Shown: piece after piece, positions 39,343 through 47,647 of the stretch
Layout of the letters: every line of letters begins with the position of its first letter
Position numbering within the stretch: the stretch's first letter is position 1
Assembly (NCBI RefSeq): GCF_001692445.1
Contig: NZ_MAQA01000015.1
Span: forward strand, 1 to 64,000
Reading direction: 5' to 3'
Length of the DNA stretch: 64,000 bases
Origin: Oerskovia enterophila
GTDB lineage: Bacteria > Actinomycetota > Actinomycetes > Actinomycetales > Cellulomonadaceae
The notes under the pieces: model-generated
Database searches by the model: none
Told to the model about the DNA's origin: nothing
What the model saw: the letters and a program-made list of their open reading frames with translations, nothing else
Program-made: the position numbers and the translations under genes

Positions 39343-40506
39343 GTGACAACAGCATCGAACGACTCCATCCTGGGCCTCCTCGGAGCGTCACGGAAGCCCG
39401 ACGAGCGCCGGCTCCCCCTCCACCCGGACCACCTCGAACGGATCGCGCCCGAGCTGCGGGCCCGGATCGTCGTCGAGCGCGGCTACGGCGAGCGCTTCGG
39501 GGTGAGCGACGAGCAGATCGCGCCCTGGGTGCGAGCGCTGGGCACGCGCGCCGAGGTCATCGAGGCCGCCGACGTGGTCCTGCTGCCCAAGCCGCAGCAC
39601 GAGGACCTGCGCGACCTGCGCCCCGGGCAGACGCTGTGGGGCTGGCCGCACTGCGTCCAAGACCGCGAGCTGACGCAGCTCGCGATCGACAAGAGGCTCA
39701 CGCTCGTCGCGTTCGAGGCCATGCACCACTGGGCGGCCGACGGCGGGTTCGGCCTGCACGTCTTCCACAAGAACAACGAGATGGCCGGCTACTGCTCGGT
39801 GCTGCACGCGCTCGAGCTGTGCGGCTCGACGGGCGACTACGGCCGACGCCTGACCGCGGTCGTGATCGGGTTCGGCGCCACGGCGCGCGGGGCCGTGACG
39901 GCCCTCAACGCGCACGGCATCCACGACGTCCGCGTGCTGACCAACCGCCGGGTCGCAGCGGTCGCGGCGCCCATCCACTCGGCGCAGATCGTCCAGTTCG
40001 ACCACGACGACGAGCCGTACCTCAGCGAGGTCATCACCGACGAGGGCCGTCTCCCGCTCGCGCCGTTCCTCGCGGAGAGCGACATCGTCGTCAACTGCAC
40101 GCTCCAGGACCCCAACGCGCCCCTGCTGTACCTGCGCACCTCGGACCTGGGCGCCTTCCGGCCCGGCAGCCTGATCGTCGACGTCTCGTGCGACGACGGC
40201 ATGGCGTTCGACTGGGCCCGCTCCACGACCTTCGCCGAGCCCCTGGTCACGGTCGGCGAGAGCATCAACTACTACGCCGTGGACCACAGCCCGTCCTACC
40301 TGTGGAACTCGGCGACCTGGGAGATCAGCTCGGCCGTGCTGCCGTTCCTCCCGGCCGTCATGGCAGGCCCCGCGGGCTGGGACGAGAACGAGACGGTCCG
40401 CCGCGCGATCGAGATCCGCGACGGGGTCGTGCTCAACCCCGCGGTGCTCGAGTTCCAGCACCGCGAAGCCGCGCACCCGCACCTGCCGGTCACGGACCCC
40501 GCGTGA
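39343..40506 (+). CDS. N5-(carboxyethyl)ornithine synthase-like dehydrogenase
   Basis: This 387-residue protein belongs to the alanine dehydrogenase/PNT-like fold. An N-terminal domain with RKPDERRLPLHPDHLERI is followed by a Rossmann domain with VIGFGATARGAVTALNAHG near residue 185 and SLIVDVSCDDGMAFDW near 285. It most resembles N5-(carboxyethyl)ornithine synthases, which reductively join pyruvate to ornithine. Substrate assignment by eye is uncertain. The GTG at 39343 begins the alignable region. Longer starts run into the right direct repeat. It has no strong Shine-Dalgarno and stands alone. Confidence 0.72.
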   Translation: MTTASNDSILGLLGASRKPDERRLPLHPDHLERIAPELRARIVVERGYGERFGVSDEQIAPWVRALGTRAEVIEAADVVLLPKPQHEDLRDLRPGQTLWGWPHCVQDRELTQLAIDKRLTLVAFEAMHHWAADGGFGLHVFHKNNEMAGYCSVLHALELCGSTGDYGRRLTAVVIGFGATARGAVTALNAHGIHDVRVLTNRRVAAVAAPIHSAQIVQFDHDDEPYLSEVITDEGRLPLAPFLAESDIVVNCTLQDPNAPLLYLRTSDLGAFRPGSLIVDVSCDDGMAFDWARSTTFAEPLVTVGESINYYAVDHSPSYLWNSATWEISSAVLPFLPAVMAGPAGWDENETVRRAIEIRDGVVLNPAVLEFQHREAAHPHLPVTDPA

Positions 40507-40515
40507 GCGAGCGCG

Positions 40516-40521
40516 TACGGT
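40516..40521 (+). promoter_or_regulatory. -10 box for a leaderless CYTH transcript
   Basis: TACGGT ends 7 nt before the ATG at 40529. No Shine-Dalgarno precedes that ATG, so a leaderless mRNA is likely. Confidence 0.55.
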
Positions 40522-40528
40522 ATGTCCC

Positions 40529-41155
40529 ATGACCGACGGTGGTAACGGAGACTTCGAGTTCGAGCGTCGCTTCCTCCTGAAGGACGTCCCGGTCGACCTG
40601 CTCGACGCACCGGCCCTGATCGTGCAGAGCTACTTCCTGGCGCAGGACGGCTTCGCGATCCGCCTGCGGGTCCAGGCGAGCGCGACCGACGCGACGCTCG
40701 CCGCGAGCACGTCTCCTCTGCACGTCCTGGAAGAGCACACGTTCGACTTCTGCGCCCTCACGGTCAAGGGCCCCACGAACGGCGGCACGCGGTACGAGGC
40801 CGAGCGCGAGATCGACGTCAACGTGGGGATCGAGATGATCCGGCGCGGTGGCGGTCGCATCGTCAAGACGCGCTACTCCGCGTGGTTGGGCGCGGACGGC
40901 TGGGTCATCGACGTGTTCGGGGGCGCCAACCACCCCCTGGTCATCGCGGAGTGCGAGCGCTCGGGGCCGGTCGTCGACCTGCAGATCCCGTCGTTCTGCC
41001 TCACCGAGATCACCGACGACCGCCGGTTCTCCAACGACTACCTCTCGCACACCCCGTACTCGGGGTGGGCAGCCTCGTTCGCGGCCGAGCTCGCGGTGTC
41101 CGGGCCGCGCTTCCGCCAGGACTTCGGGCACAACGCGCGCCTGCCCGGGGAGTAG
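40529..41155 (+). CDS. CYTH-domain (triphosphate tunnel) protein
   Basis: This 208-residue protein has the CYTH signature near the N-terminus (FEFERRFLLKDVP), alternating charged strands (RYEAEREIDVNV, GGRIVKTRYSAWLG, WVIDVFGG, ECERSG) and a DRRFSNDYLS end. These line the tunnel in the triphosphate tunnel metalloenzymes, which hydrolyse tripolyphosphate or nucleoside triphosphates or act as type IV adenylate cyclases. Which activity applies cannot be told. It is probably transcribed from its own leaderless promoter, 22 nt after the dehydrogenase gene. Confidence 0.8.
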   Translation: MTDGGNGDFEFERRFLLKDVPVDLLDAPALIVQSYFLAQDGFAIRLRVQASATDATLAASTSPLHVLEEHTFDFCALTVKGPTNGGTRYEAEREIDVNVGIEMIRRGGGRIVKTRYSAWLGADGWVIDVFGGANHPLVIAECERSGPVVDLQIPSFCLTEITDDRRFSNDYLSHTPYSGWAASFAAELAVSGPRFRQDFGHNARLPGE

Positions 41156-41206
41156 CCGGGCGGCGTCGACCGGGCCGCGCGCGGCTCGTGCACGGCCCGG
41201 GCCTGC

Positions 41207-41851
41207 TCAGGACAGGTCGTCCTCGACCGGTCCGCGCTGCCCGACGGGCGTGGTCCCCAGGCCACGCGCGTAGTAGACCCACGGGAACCACGTCCCGATC
41301 CGCTCCCACCCCTCGGCCTCGAGCCCGAACCTGCTCGCCCCCAAGACGTAGACGCGCTTGTGCTCCCACTGCTGGGTGGTCCGCTCGATCGTGTGGAACG
41401 CCGCGCCGAACCCGATCGAGCGCCACCCGTGACGCCCGTAGACCTCGAGCGCGGCCATCTCGGTCAGGGCCGTGACAGGGGCGAGGGTCCGGGTGTCGCC
41501 CGGGACGGCGCCCGCGATCAGGTCGTCCACGAGGCCCGGAGCCCCGTCGCCGGGCCCGGCGGGTCGCCCGAACCGCTGCTGGGCCGCCTGCCGTGTGATG
41601 CCGAGGGCCGTCCCCACGGCCTCCCAGCTGTGCCCTGCGGAGCGGGCCGACGACACGGCCGTCGCGAGCAGCTCCTCGGTCGCGAGGTGGGCGCGCGCCG
41701 TGAGGGCCACGAGCTCGAGGTGCGCGGCGGGCTGGGTCGCGATGCGGTCGCCGATCCCGGGGTCGGCGGCTGCCACGGCCTCGGCGAGCAGGTCGTCGAG
41801 CGACCGCGGGTCGCGGGGTTCGAGGCTGCCCCAGGCGGGTGCGCCGCTCAC
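41207..41851 (-). CDS. helix-turn-helix protein of unknown function
   Basis: This 214-residue protein was not assigned to a named family. Residues near 60-90 form a clear HTH (SWEAVGTALGITRQAAQQRF). The C-terminal half has conserved-looking Trp/Gly/Phe patterns (YGRHGWRSIGFGAAFHTIERT, WERIGTWFPWVYY). The GTG at 41851 overlaps the TGA of a 24-codon upstream ORF (GTGA), so translation is probably coupled. Longer TTG or GTG starts would ignore this. Two dyads of TGTCAA/TTGACA lie over the promoter, suggesting autoregulation. It is convergent with the CYTH gene and divergent from the antiporter gene. Confidence 0.75.
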   Translation of the reverse strand: MSGAPAWGSLEPRDPRSLDDLLAEAVAAADPGIGDRIATQPAAHLELVALTARAHLATEELLATAVSSARSAGHSWEAVGTALGITRQAAQQRFGRPAGPGDGAPGLVDDLIAGAVPGDTRTLAPVTALTEMAALEVYGRHGWRSIGFGAAFHTIERTTQQWEHKRVYVLGASRFGLEAEGWERIGTWFPWVYYARGLGTTPVGQRGPVEDDLS

Positions 41852-41922
41852 GGCTCGCGACCCTCGTCGATGCCCGACGCCGGAGCACCGGTCACTTCTT
41901 CTGCCCGCCACTGGTTCGCCAT
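41848..41922 (-). CDS. 24-residue upstream ORF coupled to the HTH gene
   Basis: ATG at 41922 reads MANQWRAEEVTGAPASGIDE then GREP and a stop. The stop overlaps the GTG of the HTH gene. The ATG sits 6 nt after a CAGGGT box that is 17 nt from a perfect TTGACA, so it is placed as the leaderless first codon of this transcript. It may be a leader peptide that sets translation of the regulator, or a small protein in its own right. No family is recognised. Confidence 0.5.
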   Translation of the reverse strand: MANQWRAEEVTGAPASGIDEGREP

Positions 41923-41943
41923 GTGTCAACCCTGGCTTGACAC
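41923..41943. promoter_or_regulatory. dyad 1 over the -10/start region of the HTH operon
   Basis: GTGTCAA-N7-TTGACAC has perfect 7-bp arms, immediately upstream of the ATG at 41922. It overlaps the -10 box, the ideal place for a repressor. Confidence 0.65.
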
Positions 41944-41957
41944 GATGCCCTTGTCAA
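41929..41957 (-). promoter_or_regulatory. promoter of the HTH operon
   Basis: On the minus strand a perfect -35 TTGACA (41952-41957) is 17 nt from CAGGGT (41929-41934), which keeps the key A and T of a -10 box. The ATG follows 6 nt later, giving a leaderless transcript. Both dyads overlap this promoter. Confidence 0.55.
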
Positions 41958-41971
41958 GAGGTGGTTGACAC
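41951..41971. promoter_or_regulatory. dyad 2 over the -35 region of the HTH operon
   Basis: TTGTCAA-N7-TTGACAC repeats dyad 1 with one arm mismatch. Centres are 28 bp apart. It includes the -35 box of the HTH promoter and lies 86 nt before the antiporter gene. Confidence 0.65.
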
Positions 41972-42056
41972 CAAGGTGCGGCGGGCGCCCGGCGGGGAAC
42001 ACGCCGTCGGGCCGTCCCCCGCGCCTCACTGCCGACCCGGGCGGAGAATGCAGGGC

Positions 42057-43757
42057 ATGGACGAGGCCGTCGTACTCCTGGTCATCACCGGCGCCCTGGC
42101 CGTCACGGCCGTGGCGCGGCACTGGGACCTGCCAGCTCCCCTCCTGCTCGTCGTGGTCGGGCTCGGCGTCTCGCTCATACCCGCGGTCCCGCACGTCGAG
42201 CTGGCCCCCGAGGTGCTGCTCGGCGTCATCCTGCCGCCGCTGCTCTTCTCTGCGGCCACCGGGAGCTCCTACCAGGACTTCCGCACGTCGCTCAACGCGA
42301 TCGTGCGCCTGGGCGTCGGGCTCGTGGTCGTCACGGCGCTCGCCGTGGCCTGGGTCGCGACGATCCTGCTCCCCGACCTCCCGTTCGCCGCGGCGCTCGT
42401 CCTGGGCGCCGTGGTCGCCCCGCCCGACGCGGTCTCGGCAGCCGCGGTCGGGCGCCGCCTCGGCCTGCCCCGCCGCGTCATGACGCTCCTGGGCGGAGAG
42501 AGCCTCATCAACGACGCGACCTCGCTCACGCTCTACAAGGTCGCGCTCGCCGGGGTCGCCACGGGCGCCTGGGTCTGGACCGAGGGGATCGGGGTCTTCG
42601 CGCTCGCGGTCGTGGTCGGCGTCGGGATCGGGCTCGTCATGGGCATCGGCATGCACGCTGCCCGGCTACGGCTCGCCGACCCGCTCCTGACGAGCGTCGC
42701 GGGGATCATCCTCCCCTTCGCGGCCTACTGGATCGCCGAGGAGCTCAGCGGGTCGGGCGTGCTCGCGGTCGTGGCTGCGGGCCTCTACCTGGGGCACACC
42801 GCGCCGACGGCCGGCTACGAGACACGGCTCGTCGAGGAACCCCTGTGGGACAGCCTCGACCTGCTGCTCGAGGCCATCACGTTCGCGCTCATCGGGCTCC
42901 AGCTCAAGTTCGTGGTCCAGACCGTCGTGACGTCCGACGAAGGGCTCCGCACGGCCGTCTGGGTGTCCCTCGCAGCCCTCGCGGTCACCATGGCGATCCG
43001 TCCCGTGTACGTGTTCGCCACGTCCTGGCTCGACCGCGTGCACCTGCCGGGGTCCAAACGCTCCCGGGCCGACGAGCTCGGTTGGCGCGAGTCGCTCGTG
43101 GTCTCGTCGGCCGGGATGCGCGGCGTCGTGACGCTCGCGGCGGCGGCCGCCATCCCCGCGACGCTCGGCGGCGCCGAGTTCCCCGGCCGCGCCACGATCC
43201 AGCTCGCGGCCTTCACGGTCGCGATCGGCACGCTCCTGCTGCAGGGCGCGACGCTGCCCTGGGTCATCCGACGTCTCGGGGTCGGCGGGGAGGACGAGGC
43301 CGCGAGCGACGCGGCCGAGGAGGCACGCGTCCGCCGTCTCATGGCCGAGGCGCAGGCCGAGACCATCTCGCGCGCCACGAAGGAGTGGGCTCCCCTGATC
43401 GGCGAGGAGAAGGCCGAGGCGACGCGCGCGGCCATGTCGGCCGCGATCGTGGGGCGCGCCCAGGCCGCGGCCCGACTGCTCTCACCCGAGTCCGAGGCCG
43501 AGGAACCGGCCGAGCAGGCCCCGTCCCGGGCGCGCCCCACGGGCGGCAGGGCCTATCCGATGGCCCGCCTCGGGGACCGGTCGGACGACCTGCGCCGGCT
43601 CCGCGCGCTGCGCGCCGACATGAACCGGGCTCAACGCCAGGTGCTCGTCGACGAGCGCGACGCGGGTCGCCTCAACGAGACAGTGATGCGCAGGATCCTG
43701 CGCGAGCTGGACATCGAGGCCGAGGCGCTGGCCGAGTCGTGGGTCAACCGCATCTGA
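42057..43757 (+). CDS. Na+/H+ antiporter (CPA1/NhaP type) with C-terminal cytoplasmic domain
   Basis: This 566-residue protein has about twelve membrane helices. The ion-site region is LVLGAVVAPPDAVSAAAVGRR near residue 115, followed by GGESLINDATSLTLYKVAL near 145, where CPA1 antiporters carry the ND motif. The last 160 residues are a soluble helical domain (RVRRLMAEAQAETISRATKEW, ALRADMNRAQRQVLVDERDAG) that probably regulates activity. The ATG at 42057 is used because GGAG is 10 nt upstream. The ATG at 42048, 1 nt from that box, is less likely. It ends in a convergent spacer with tandem repeats. Confidence 0.9.
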   Translation: MDEAVVLLVITGALAVTAVARHWDLPAPLLLVVVGLGVSLIPAVPHVELAPEVLLGVILPPLLFSAATGSSYQDFRTSLNAIVRLGVGLVVVTALAVAWVATILLPDLPFAAALVLGAVVAPPDAVSAAAVGRRLGLPRRVMTLLGGESLINDATSLTLYKVALAGVATGAWVWTEGIGVFALAVVVGVGIGLVMGIGMHAARLRLADPLLTSVAGIILPFAAYWIAEELSGSGVLAVVAAGLYLGHTAPTAGYETRLVEEPLWDSLDLLLEAITFALIGLQLKFVVQTVVTSDEGLRTAVWVSLAALAVTMAIRPVYVFATSWLDRVHLPGSKRSRADELGWRESLVVSSAGMRGVVTLAAAAAIPATLGGAEFPGRATIQLAAFTVAIGTLLLQGATLPWVIRRLGVGGEDEAASDAAEEARVRRLMAEAQAETISRATKEWAPLIGEEKAEATRAAMSAAIVGRAQAAARLLSPESEAEEPAEQAPSRARPTGGRAYPMARLGDRSDDLRRLRALRADMNRAQRQVLVDERDAGRLNETVMRRILRELDIEAEALAESWVNRI

Positions 43758-43767
43758 CGGCTCCCTC

Positions 43768-43848
43768 GCGCGGGCCGGCGTGGTCGGCACGGTCGGCGCG
43801 GGCCGGCGTGGTCGGCACGGTCGGCGCGGGCCGACGCGAGCACGGTCG
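43768..43848. repeat. 28-bp tandem repeat, about 2.9 copies
   Basis: Two identical 28-bp units (43768-43795 and 43796-43823), starting GCGCGGGCCGGCGTGG, are followed by a degenerate third. They fill the spacer between two convergent genes. No coding role is seen. Confidence 0.85.
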
Positions 43849-43888
43849 GCGCAGGCACAGCCGGGCAAGACCGCTGGAACGAGACCGC

Positions 43889-44683
43889 TCAGGTGAGGCC
43901 GCCGAGCGCGATGACGCCCTCGGTGAACTCGAAGTGCCACGGCTCGTACGCCCCGCCGCCGCCGCGCTTGGCCCACGACGGGTTGGCCCAGCCGTACAGC
44001 TCGCCGTTCTTGTTGATCCAGGAGTAGACCTCCCGGTTGCCCGTCTCGGTCGAGCACAGGTCGATCGCGAGGCCCCAGCCGTGGAACGACGTGCCCGGCT
44101 TGGCCGCGAAGCCGCCCCGCGTGCCCTTGAGAGAGACCTGGGAGGCCAGGGTCCGGTAGCTCGACACGAGGCAGATGTCCCGGCCGAACGTCGCGCGGAA
44201 CGACTCGTTCATCGCGGACAGCGCGACCGCGGCGTCCGGACGCAGCGACTCGCCCGCCTGCCACAGGTCGCACAGCTCGTGCCCCGTGAGCTTGCCGTTG
44301 CTGCTCGTGACCTCGATGCTCGGGTCGCAGTTCGGGAGCGGTGCACGCTCGACCGAACGGCTCGCGGCCTGGGCCCGGCCCTCGATCTTGGGCGCCGACG
44401 CCACGTACTCGGACGTGGGCTCGGCCGCGACGGGCGCGCTCACCAGGTCCAGCGCCGTGGGCCCGACGGGCTTGCCGTCCGGGGCGTAGGGAGAGACAGG
44501 ACCGTCCTGCGCGCCCGCGGAGAGCGGCATGGCGATGGTCGCGACCGCCAGGGTCCCGAGGACGGCCATGCGGGGTGCCCAGCGCTGGTGGGAGGGGATC
44601 TCGGCCCGACGACGGCCCTTGTGCCCGGTCTCCGCCTCGCGTCGGGCGCGGCGTGAGTCGGAGGTCGAGGACGACGACTCCAC
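43889..44683 (-). CDS. secreted M15-family D,D-carboxypeptidase (VanY-like)
   Basis: This 264-residue protein has a charged N-terminal region of about 40 residues, one hydrophobic signal or anchor segment (MAVLGTLAVATIAMPLSAGAQ), then a linker and a peptidase M15B domain. Zinc ligands and catalytic residues are in SFHGWGLAIDL and EPWHFEF. It would trim D-Ala from cell-wall stem peptides outside the cell. The GTG at 44683 has a GGAGG box 4 nt away. The 204-nt region upstream contains its likely promoter. Confidence 0.87.
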   Translation of the reverse strand: MESSSSTSDSRRARREAETGHKGRRRAEIPSHQRWAPRMAVLGTLAVATIAMPLSAGAQDGPVSPYAPDGKPVGPTALDLVSAPVAAEPTSEYVASAPKIEGRAQAASRSVERAPLPNCDPSIEVTSSNGKLTGHELCDLWQAGESLRPDAAVALSAMNESFRATFGRDICLVSSYRTLASQVSLKGTRGGFAAKPGTSFHGWGLAIDLCSTETGNREVYSWINKNGELYGWANPSWAKRGGGGAYEPWHFEFTEGVIALGGLT

Positions 44684-44826
44684 CAAGCCTCCACTCCGAG
44701 CGGCCGCCGGGCCGCCCGCAGGCAGCCCCTGGACGACCAGGACCGACGAGCGCGTGGACCGCGCCCAGCCTCGCAGACCGGACGACCCTCCCGTTGCAGG
44801 AGGAACCGTGCGAACGAAGCAACGAA

Positions 44827-44854
44827 ACAATAACGGTGGGTGACGAGGAAACCA
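44827..44854 (-). promoter_or_regulatory. candidate promoter of the M15 peptidase gene
   Basis: On the minus strand TTGGTT (44849-44854) and TATTGT (44827-44832), 16 nt apart, stand out as AT-rich in this DNA. The implied leader is about 135 nt. I looked for a cyclic-di-AMP riboswitch pattern in it and saw none. Confidence 0.4.
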
Positions 44855-44887
44855 AGTCCCCAGTTCAGGGCCCCGCGCAGCGCCGCC

Positions 44888-45976
44888 TCAGTGCACTCGG
44901 CGCTGCATCGCGTCCCGCACCTCGCCCACGAGCTCCTCGAGGATGTCCTCGAGGAAGACGACTCCCACGGCGCCCTGCGCACCCACGGGCGCCCCGTCGT
45001 CGGGCACCGCGCCCGAGGTACCCGGGACCGCGTCCACGCGGGCCAGGTGAGCCCCCGACTGCTGCATGGCGCGCAGCGCGTCCTCGATCTCGTCCCCCGG
45101 CTCGGCCGTCGCGAGCGCGCGCACGCGCCAGGACGGGACCGGCCGGAACCGGTCCTGGCCGCTCGCGTAGAGCACGTCCTTGAGGTGCAGGTACCCGACC
45201 AGCTCGCCCCGCGCGTCGGCCACCGGGAAACGGCTGAAGCCGGTCTTCGCGACCAGGCGCTCGATCTCGTCGGGCGTGCACCCCTCGACCACGGTCACGA
45301 GCCGGTCGACCGGGACCATGACCTCGGCGGCCGTGCGCTCCGAGAACTCGATGGCCCCCGAGAGCAGCCCCTGCTCGTCGCGCAGCAGGCCCTCGGCCTG
45401 CGAGTGCTCGACGATCGACTGGACCTCCTCGGCCGTGAACACCGACGCGACCTCGTCCTTGGGCTCGACGCCCGCCCAGCGGACCACGTGGTTCGCGAGC
45501 CAGTTGAGCGCGACGATGATCGGCCTGAGGATGCGCCCCAGGACCACGAGCGGCGGGCCGAACCACATGACGGCCTTCTCCGGTCCCGCGACCGCGAGGT
45601 TCTTGGGGACCATCTCGCCCAGCACCACGTGCAGGTAGACGACGATCGCGAGCGCGACCACGAACGCGATCGGGTGGACGAACGCCTGGCTCACGCCGAG
45701 CGCGTGCAACGGCACCTCGAGCAGGTGCGCGACCGCGGGCTCCGCGACCACGCCCAGGCCCACCGAGCAGACCGTGACGCCCAGCTGGGCGCACGCGAGC
45801 ATGAGCGAGACGTGCTCCATGGCCCACAGGACCGTCTGCGCGCGCCGGTTGCCCTGCGCCGCGAGCGGCTCGATCGAGCTGCGACGGGCCGAGAGGATGG
45901 CGAACTCCGCGCCGACGAAGAACGCGTTGGCCGCCAGGAGGACGATGCCGAGGATCAGTGCGGGAGTCGTGCTCAT
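44888..45976 (-). CDS. CNNM/CorC family transporter (DUF21-CBS), second copy
   Basis: This 362-residue protein has an N-terminal DUF21 membrane domain of about four helices (ILGIVLLAANAFFVGAEFAILSARR) and a CBS pair (EVMVPVDRLVTVVEG, VGYLHLKDVLYAS). It lacks most of the C-terminal CorC_HlyC domain that its upstream partner has. The family includes magnesium exporters and proteins once called haemolysins. The ATG overlaps the stop of the first copy by 4 nt. Confidence 0.9.
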   Translation of the reverse strand: MSTTPALILGIVLLAANAFFVGAEFAILSARRSSIEPLAAQGNRRAQTVLWAMEHVSLMLACAQLGVTVCSVGLGVVAEPAVAHLLEVPLHALGVSQAFVHPIAFVVALAIVVYLHVVLGEMVPKNLAVAGPEKAVMWFGPPLVVLGRILRPIIVALNWLANHVVRWAGVEPKDEVASVFTAEEVQSIVEHSQAEGLLRDEQGLLSGAIEFSERTAAEVMVPVDRLVTVVEGCTPDEIERLVAKTGFSRFPVADARGELVGYLHLKDVLYASGQDRFRPVPSWRVRALATAEPGDEIEDALRAMQQSGAHLARVDAVPGTSGAVPDDGAPVGAQGAVGVVFLEDILEELVGEVRDAMQRRVH

Positions 45977-47463
45977 CGTGCACCTCCGGCAGGCTCGGAG
46001 CCCTGGTCGCCCGAGCGCGGGCGCGCACCCGGCGGGCGCTCGGGGGCGGGCCAGCGCGTCGTGCCCGGCCTCTCGCCCTCGATGCCCTGGTCGGGGACGA
46101 TGTCCGGGCGGTCGCCGTCGGGCGACTCGAGCCGGACCCGCAGGCGCTCGACACGACGCCCCTCCATGGCCTCGACCCGCAGCACCACGTCACCCGCACG
46201 GACCTCGTCGCCCGCGACGGGCACCCGGCCGAGGTCTGCCATGACGAGCCCGCCGAGCGTCTCGTACGCACCGTCCTCGGGGACCTCGAGGCCCGTCGAC
46301 TCGACGAGCTCGTCGGGCCGCAGGACGCCCGGCACGATCCACGAGCCGTCCGCGCTGCGGGCCACCCCGGCCCGCCGCGGGTCGTGCTCGTCCGCGACGT
46401 CGCCGACGAGCTCCTCGACGACGTCCTCGAGCGTCACGACGCCCGAGGTGCCGCCGTACTCGTCGACGACCACGGCCATCTGCAGGCCGAAGCCGCGCAG
46501 CTCGACCAGCAGCGGCCCCAGCGCGACGGTCTCCGGGACGCGCGGGGCGTCGACCATGAGCGCGGCCGCGGGGACCTCGGAGCGCCGCTCGTGCGGCACA
46601 CCGATCGCGCGACGCAGGTGCACCAGCCCGACGACGTCGTCCCTGTCCTCGCCGATCACCGGGAAGCGCGAGTGCCCCGAGGTCCGGGCCAGGGCCACGA
46701 CGTCCTCGGCCGTGTCCTCGCGACGCAGCACCACCATGCGCATGCGGTCCGTCATGACGTCCACCGCGCTGAGCTCGTCGAGCTCGATCGAGTTGGTCAG
46801 GAGCGTGGCGACCGAGGTGTTCAGGGTGCCCTCCTGGGCGGAACGCTTGACGAGCGCCGCGAGCTCGGAGGCCGAGCGTGCGCCCGAGAGCTCCTCGCGC
46901 GGCTCGACGCCCATGCGCCGCAGGATCGCGTTGGCCGACCCGTTGAGCACCGAGATCACGGGCCGGAAGAGCTTGGTGAACTGGCGCTGGATCGGCACGA
47001 CCTGCCGCGCGGTCTGGTACGGGAGCGAGAGCGCGAAGTTCTTGGGGATGAGCTCGCCGAACAGCATCGAGAACAGGTTGACGACGACCAGCGCGAGGAC
47101 CACGGCGAGGACCGTGGCCGCACCGGCGCCGAGCGCCGTGCTCCCCAGCGCGTCGCCGATCAGGTTCGCCAGCGCGGGCTGGGCCGTGTAGCCGAGCAGG
47201 ATCGTGGTGATGGTGATGCCCACCTGTGCCGAGGACAGCTCGGTCGACAGGTGCTTGAGGCCTGCCCGGACGCTGCGGTCACGACGGCCGCTGCGCTGCT
47301 CGGCGGCCGTGGCCCCCTCGCCGTCGCGCTCCCCGTCACGGTCGCCCGTCCTGGACAGCACGGCGGGGTCCAGGGTGACGAGGGCGAACTCGCTCGCCAC
47401 GAAGACGGCGGTCCCTGCGGTCAGGAGCACCCCCAGCGCGACCATCAACCAGTCGCCTACCAC
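45973..47463 (-). CDS. CNNM/CorC family transporter (DUF21-CBS-CorC), first copy
   Basis: This 496-residue protein has DUF21 membrane helices with SSAQVGITITTILLGYTAQPA and FGELIPKNFAL, two CBS motifs, the transporter-associated CorC_HlyC domain (LVMADLGRVPVAGDEVRAGD) and a disordered Pro/Gly/Arg tail. The GTG at 47463 has GTGGAG 6 nt upstream and is preferred to the GTG at 47475. Two-gene CNNM operons are common in actinobacteria. A dimer of the two products is possible. Confidence 0.9.
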   Translation of the reverse strand: MVGDWLMVALGVLLTAGTAVFVASEFALVTLDPAVLSRTGDRDGERDGEGATAAEQRSGRRDRSVRAGLKHLSTELSSAQVGITITTILLGYTAQPALANLIGDALGSTALGAGAATVLAVVLALVVVNLFSMLFGELIPKNFALSLPYQTARQVVPIQRQFTKLFRPVISVLNGSANAILRRMGVEPREELSGARSASELAALVKRSAQEGTLNTSVATLLTNSIELDELSAVDVMTDRMRMVVLRREDTAEDVVALARTSGHSRFPVIGEDRDDVVGLVHLRRAIGVPHERRSEVPAAALMVDAPRVPETVALGPLLVELRGFGLQMAVVVDEYGGTSGVVTLEDVVEELVGDVADEHDPRRAGVARSADGSWIVPGVLRPDELVESTGLEVPEDGAYETLGGLVMADLGRVPVAGDEVRAGDVVLRVEAMEGRRVERLRVRLESPDGDRPDIVPDQGIEGERPGTTRWPAPERPPGARPRSGDQGSEPAGGAR

Positions 47464-47647
47464 GGGGTGCTCCACGGATATCGGGGTTTGCTCTTCATCG
47501 TGGCAACGATGTTATCCGCCGTCGGGCCGCCGTCCATCCGGAAACTCCACCCGGCGCCGGCCGTCGCGAGGCGGACGGGCGCCCGACATCCCCCGGTTTC
47601 GCCCCGACCTCCGACCATCGCAGGCCGGTTTGTGCCACGCTGGTGCC

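Noticed and set aside
43768-43848. CRISPR-like array
   Set aside because: The repeats are directly tandem without spacers and there are no cas genes. No CRISPR array was seen elsewhere in the window.
44684-44826. Possible cyclic-di-AMP (ydaO-type) riboswitch before the M15 peptidase gene
   Set aside because: Such riboswitches occur before cell-wall hydrolase genes in actinobacteria, but the conserved core sequences are not visible in this leader.
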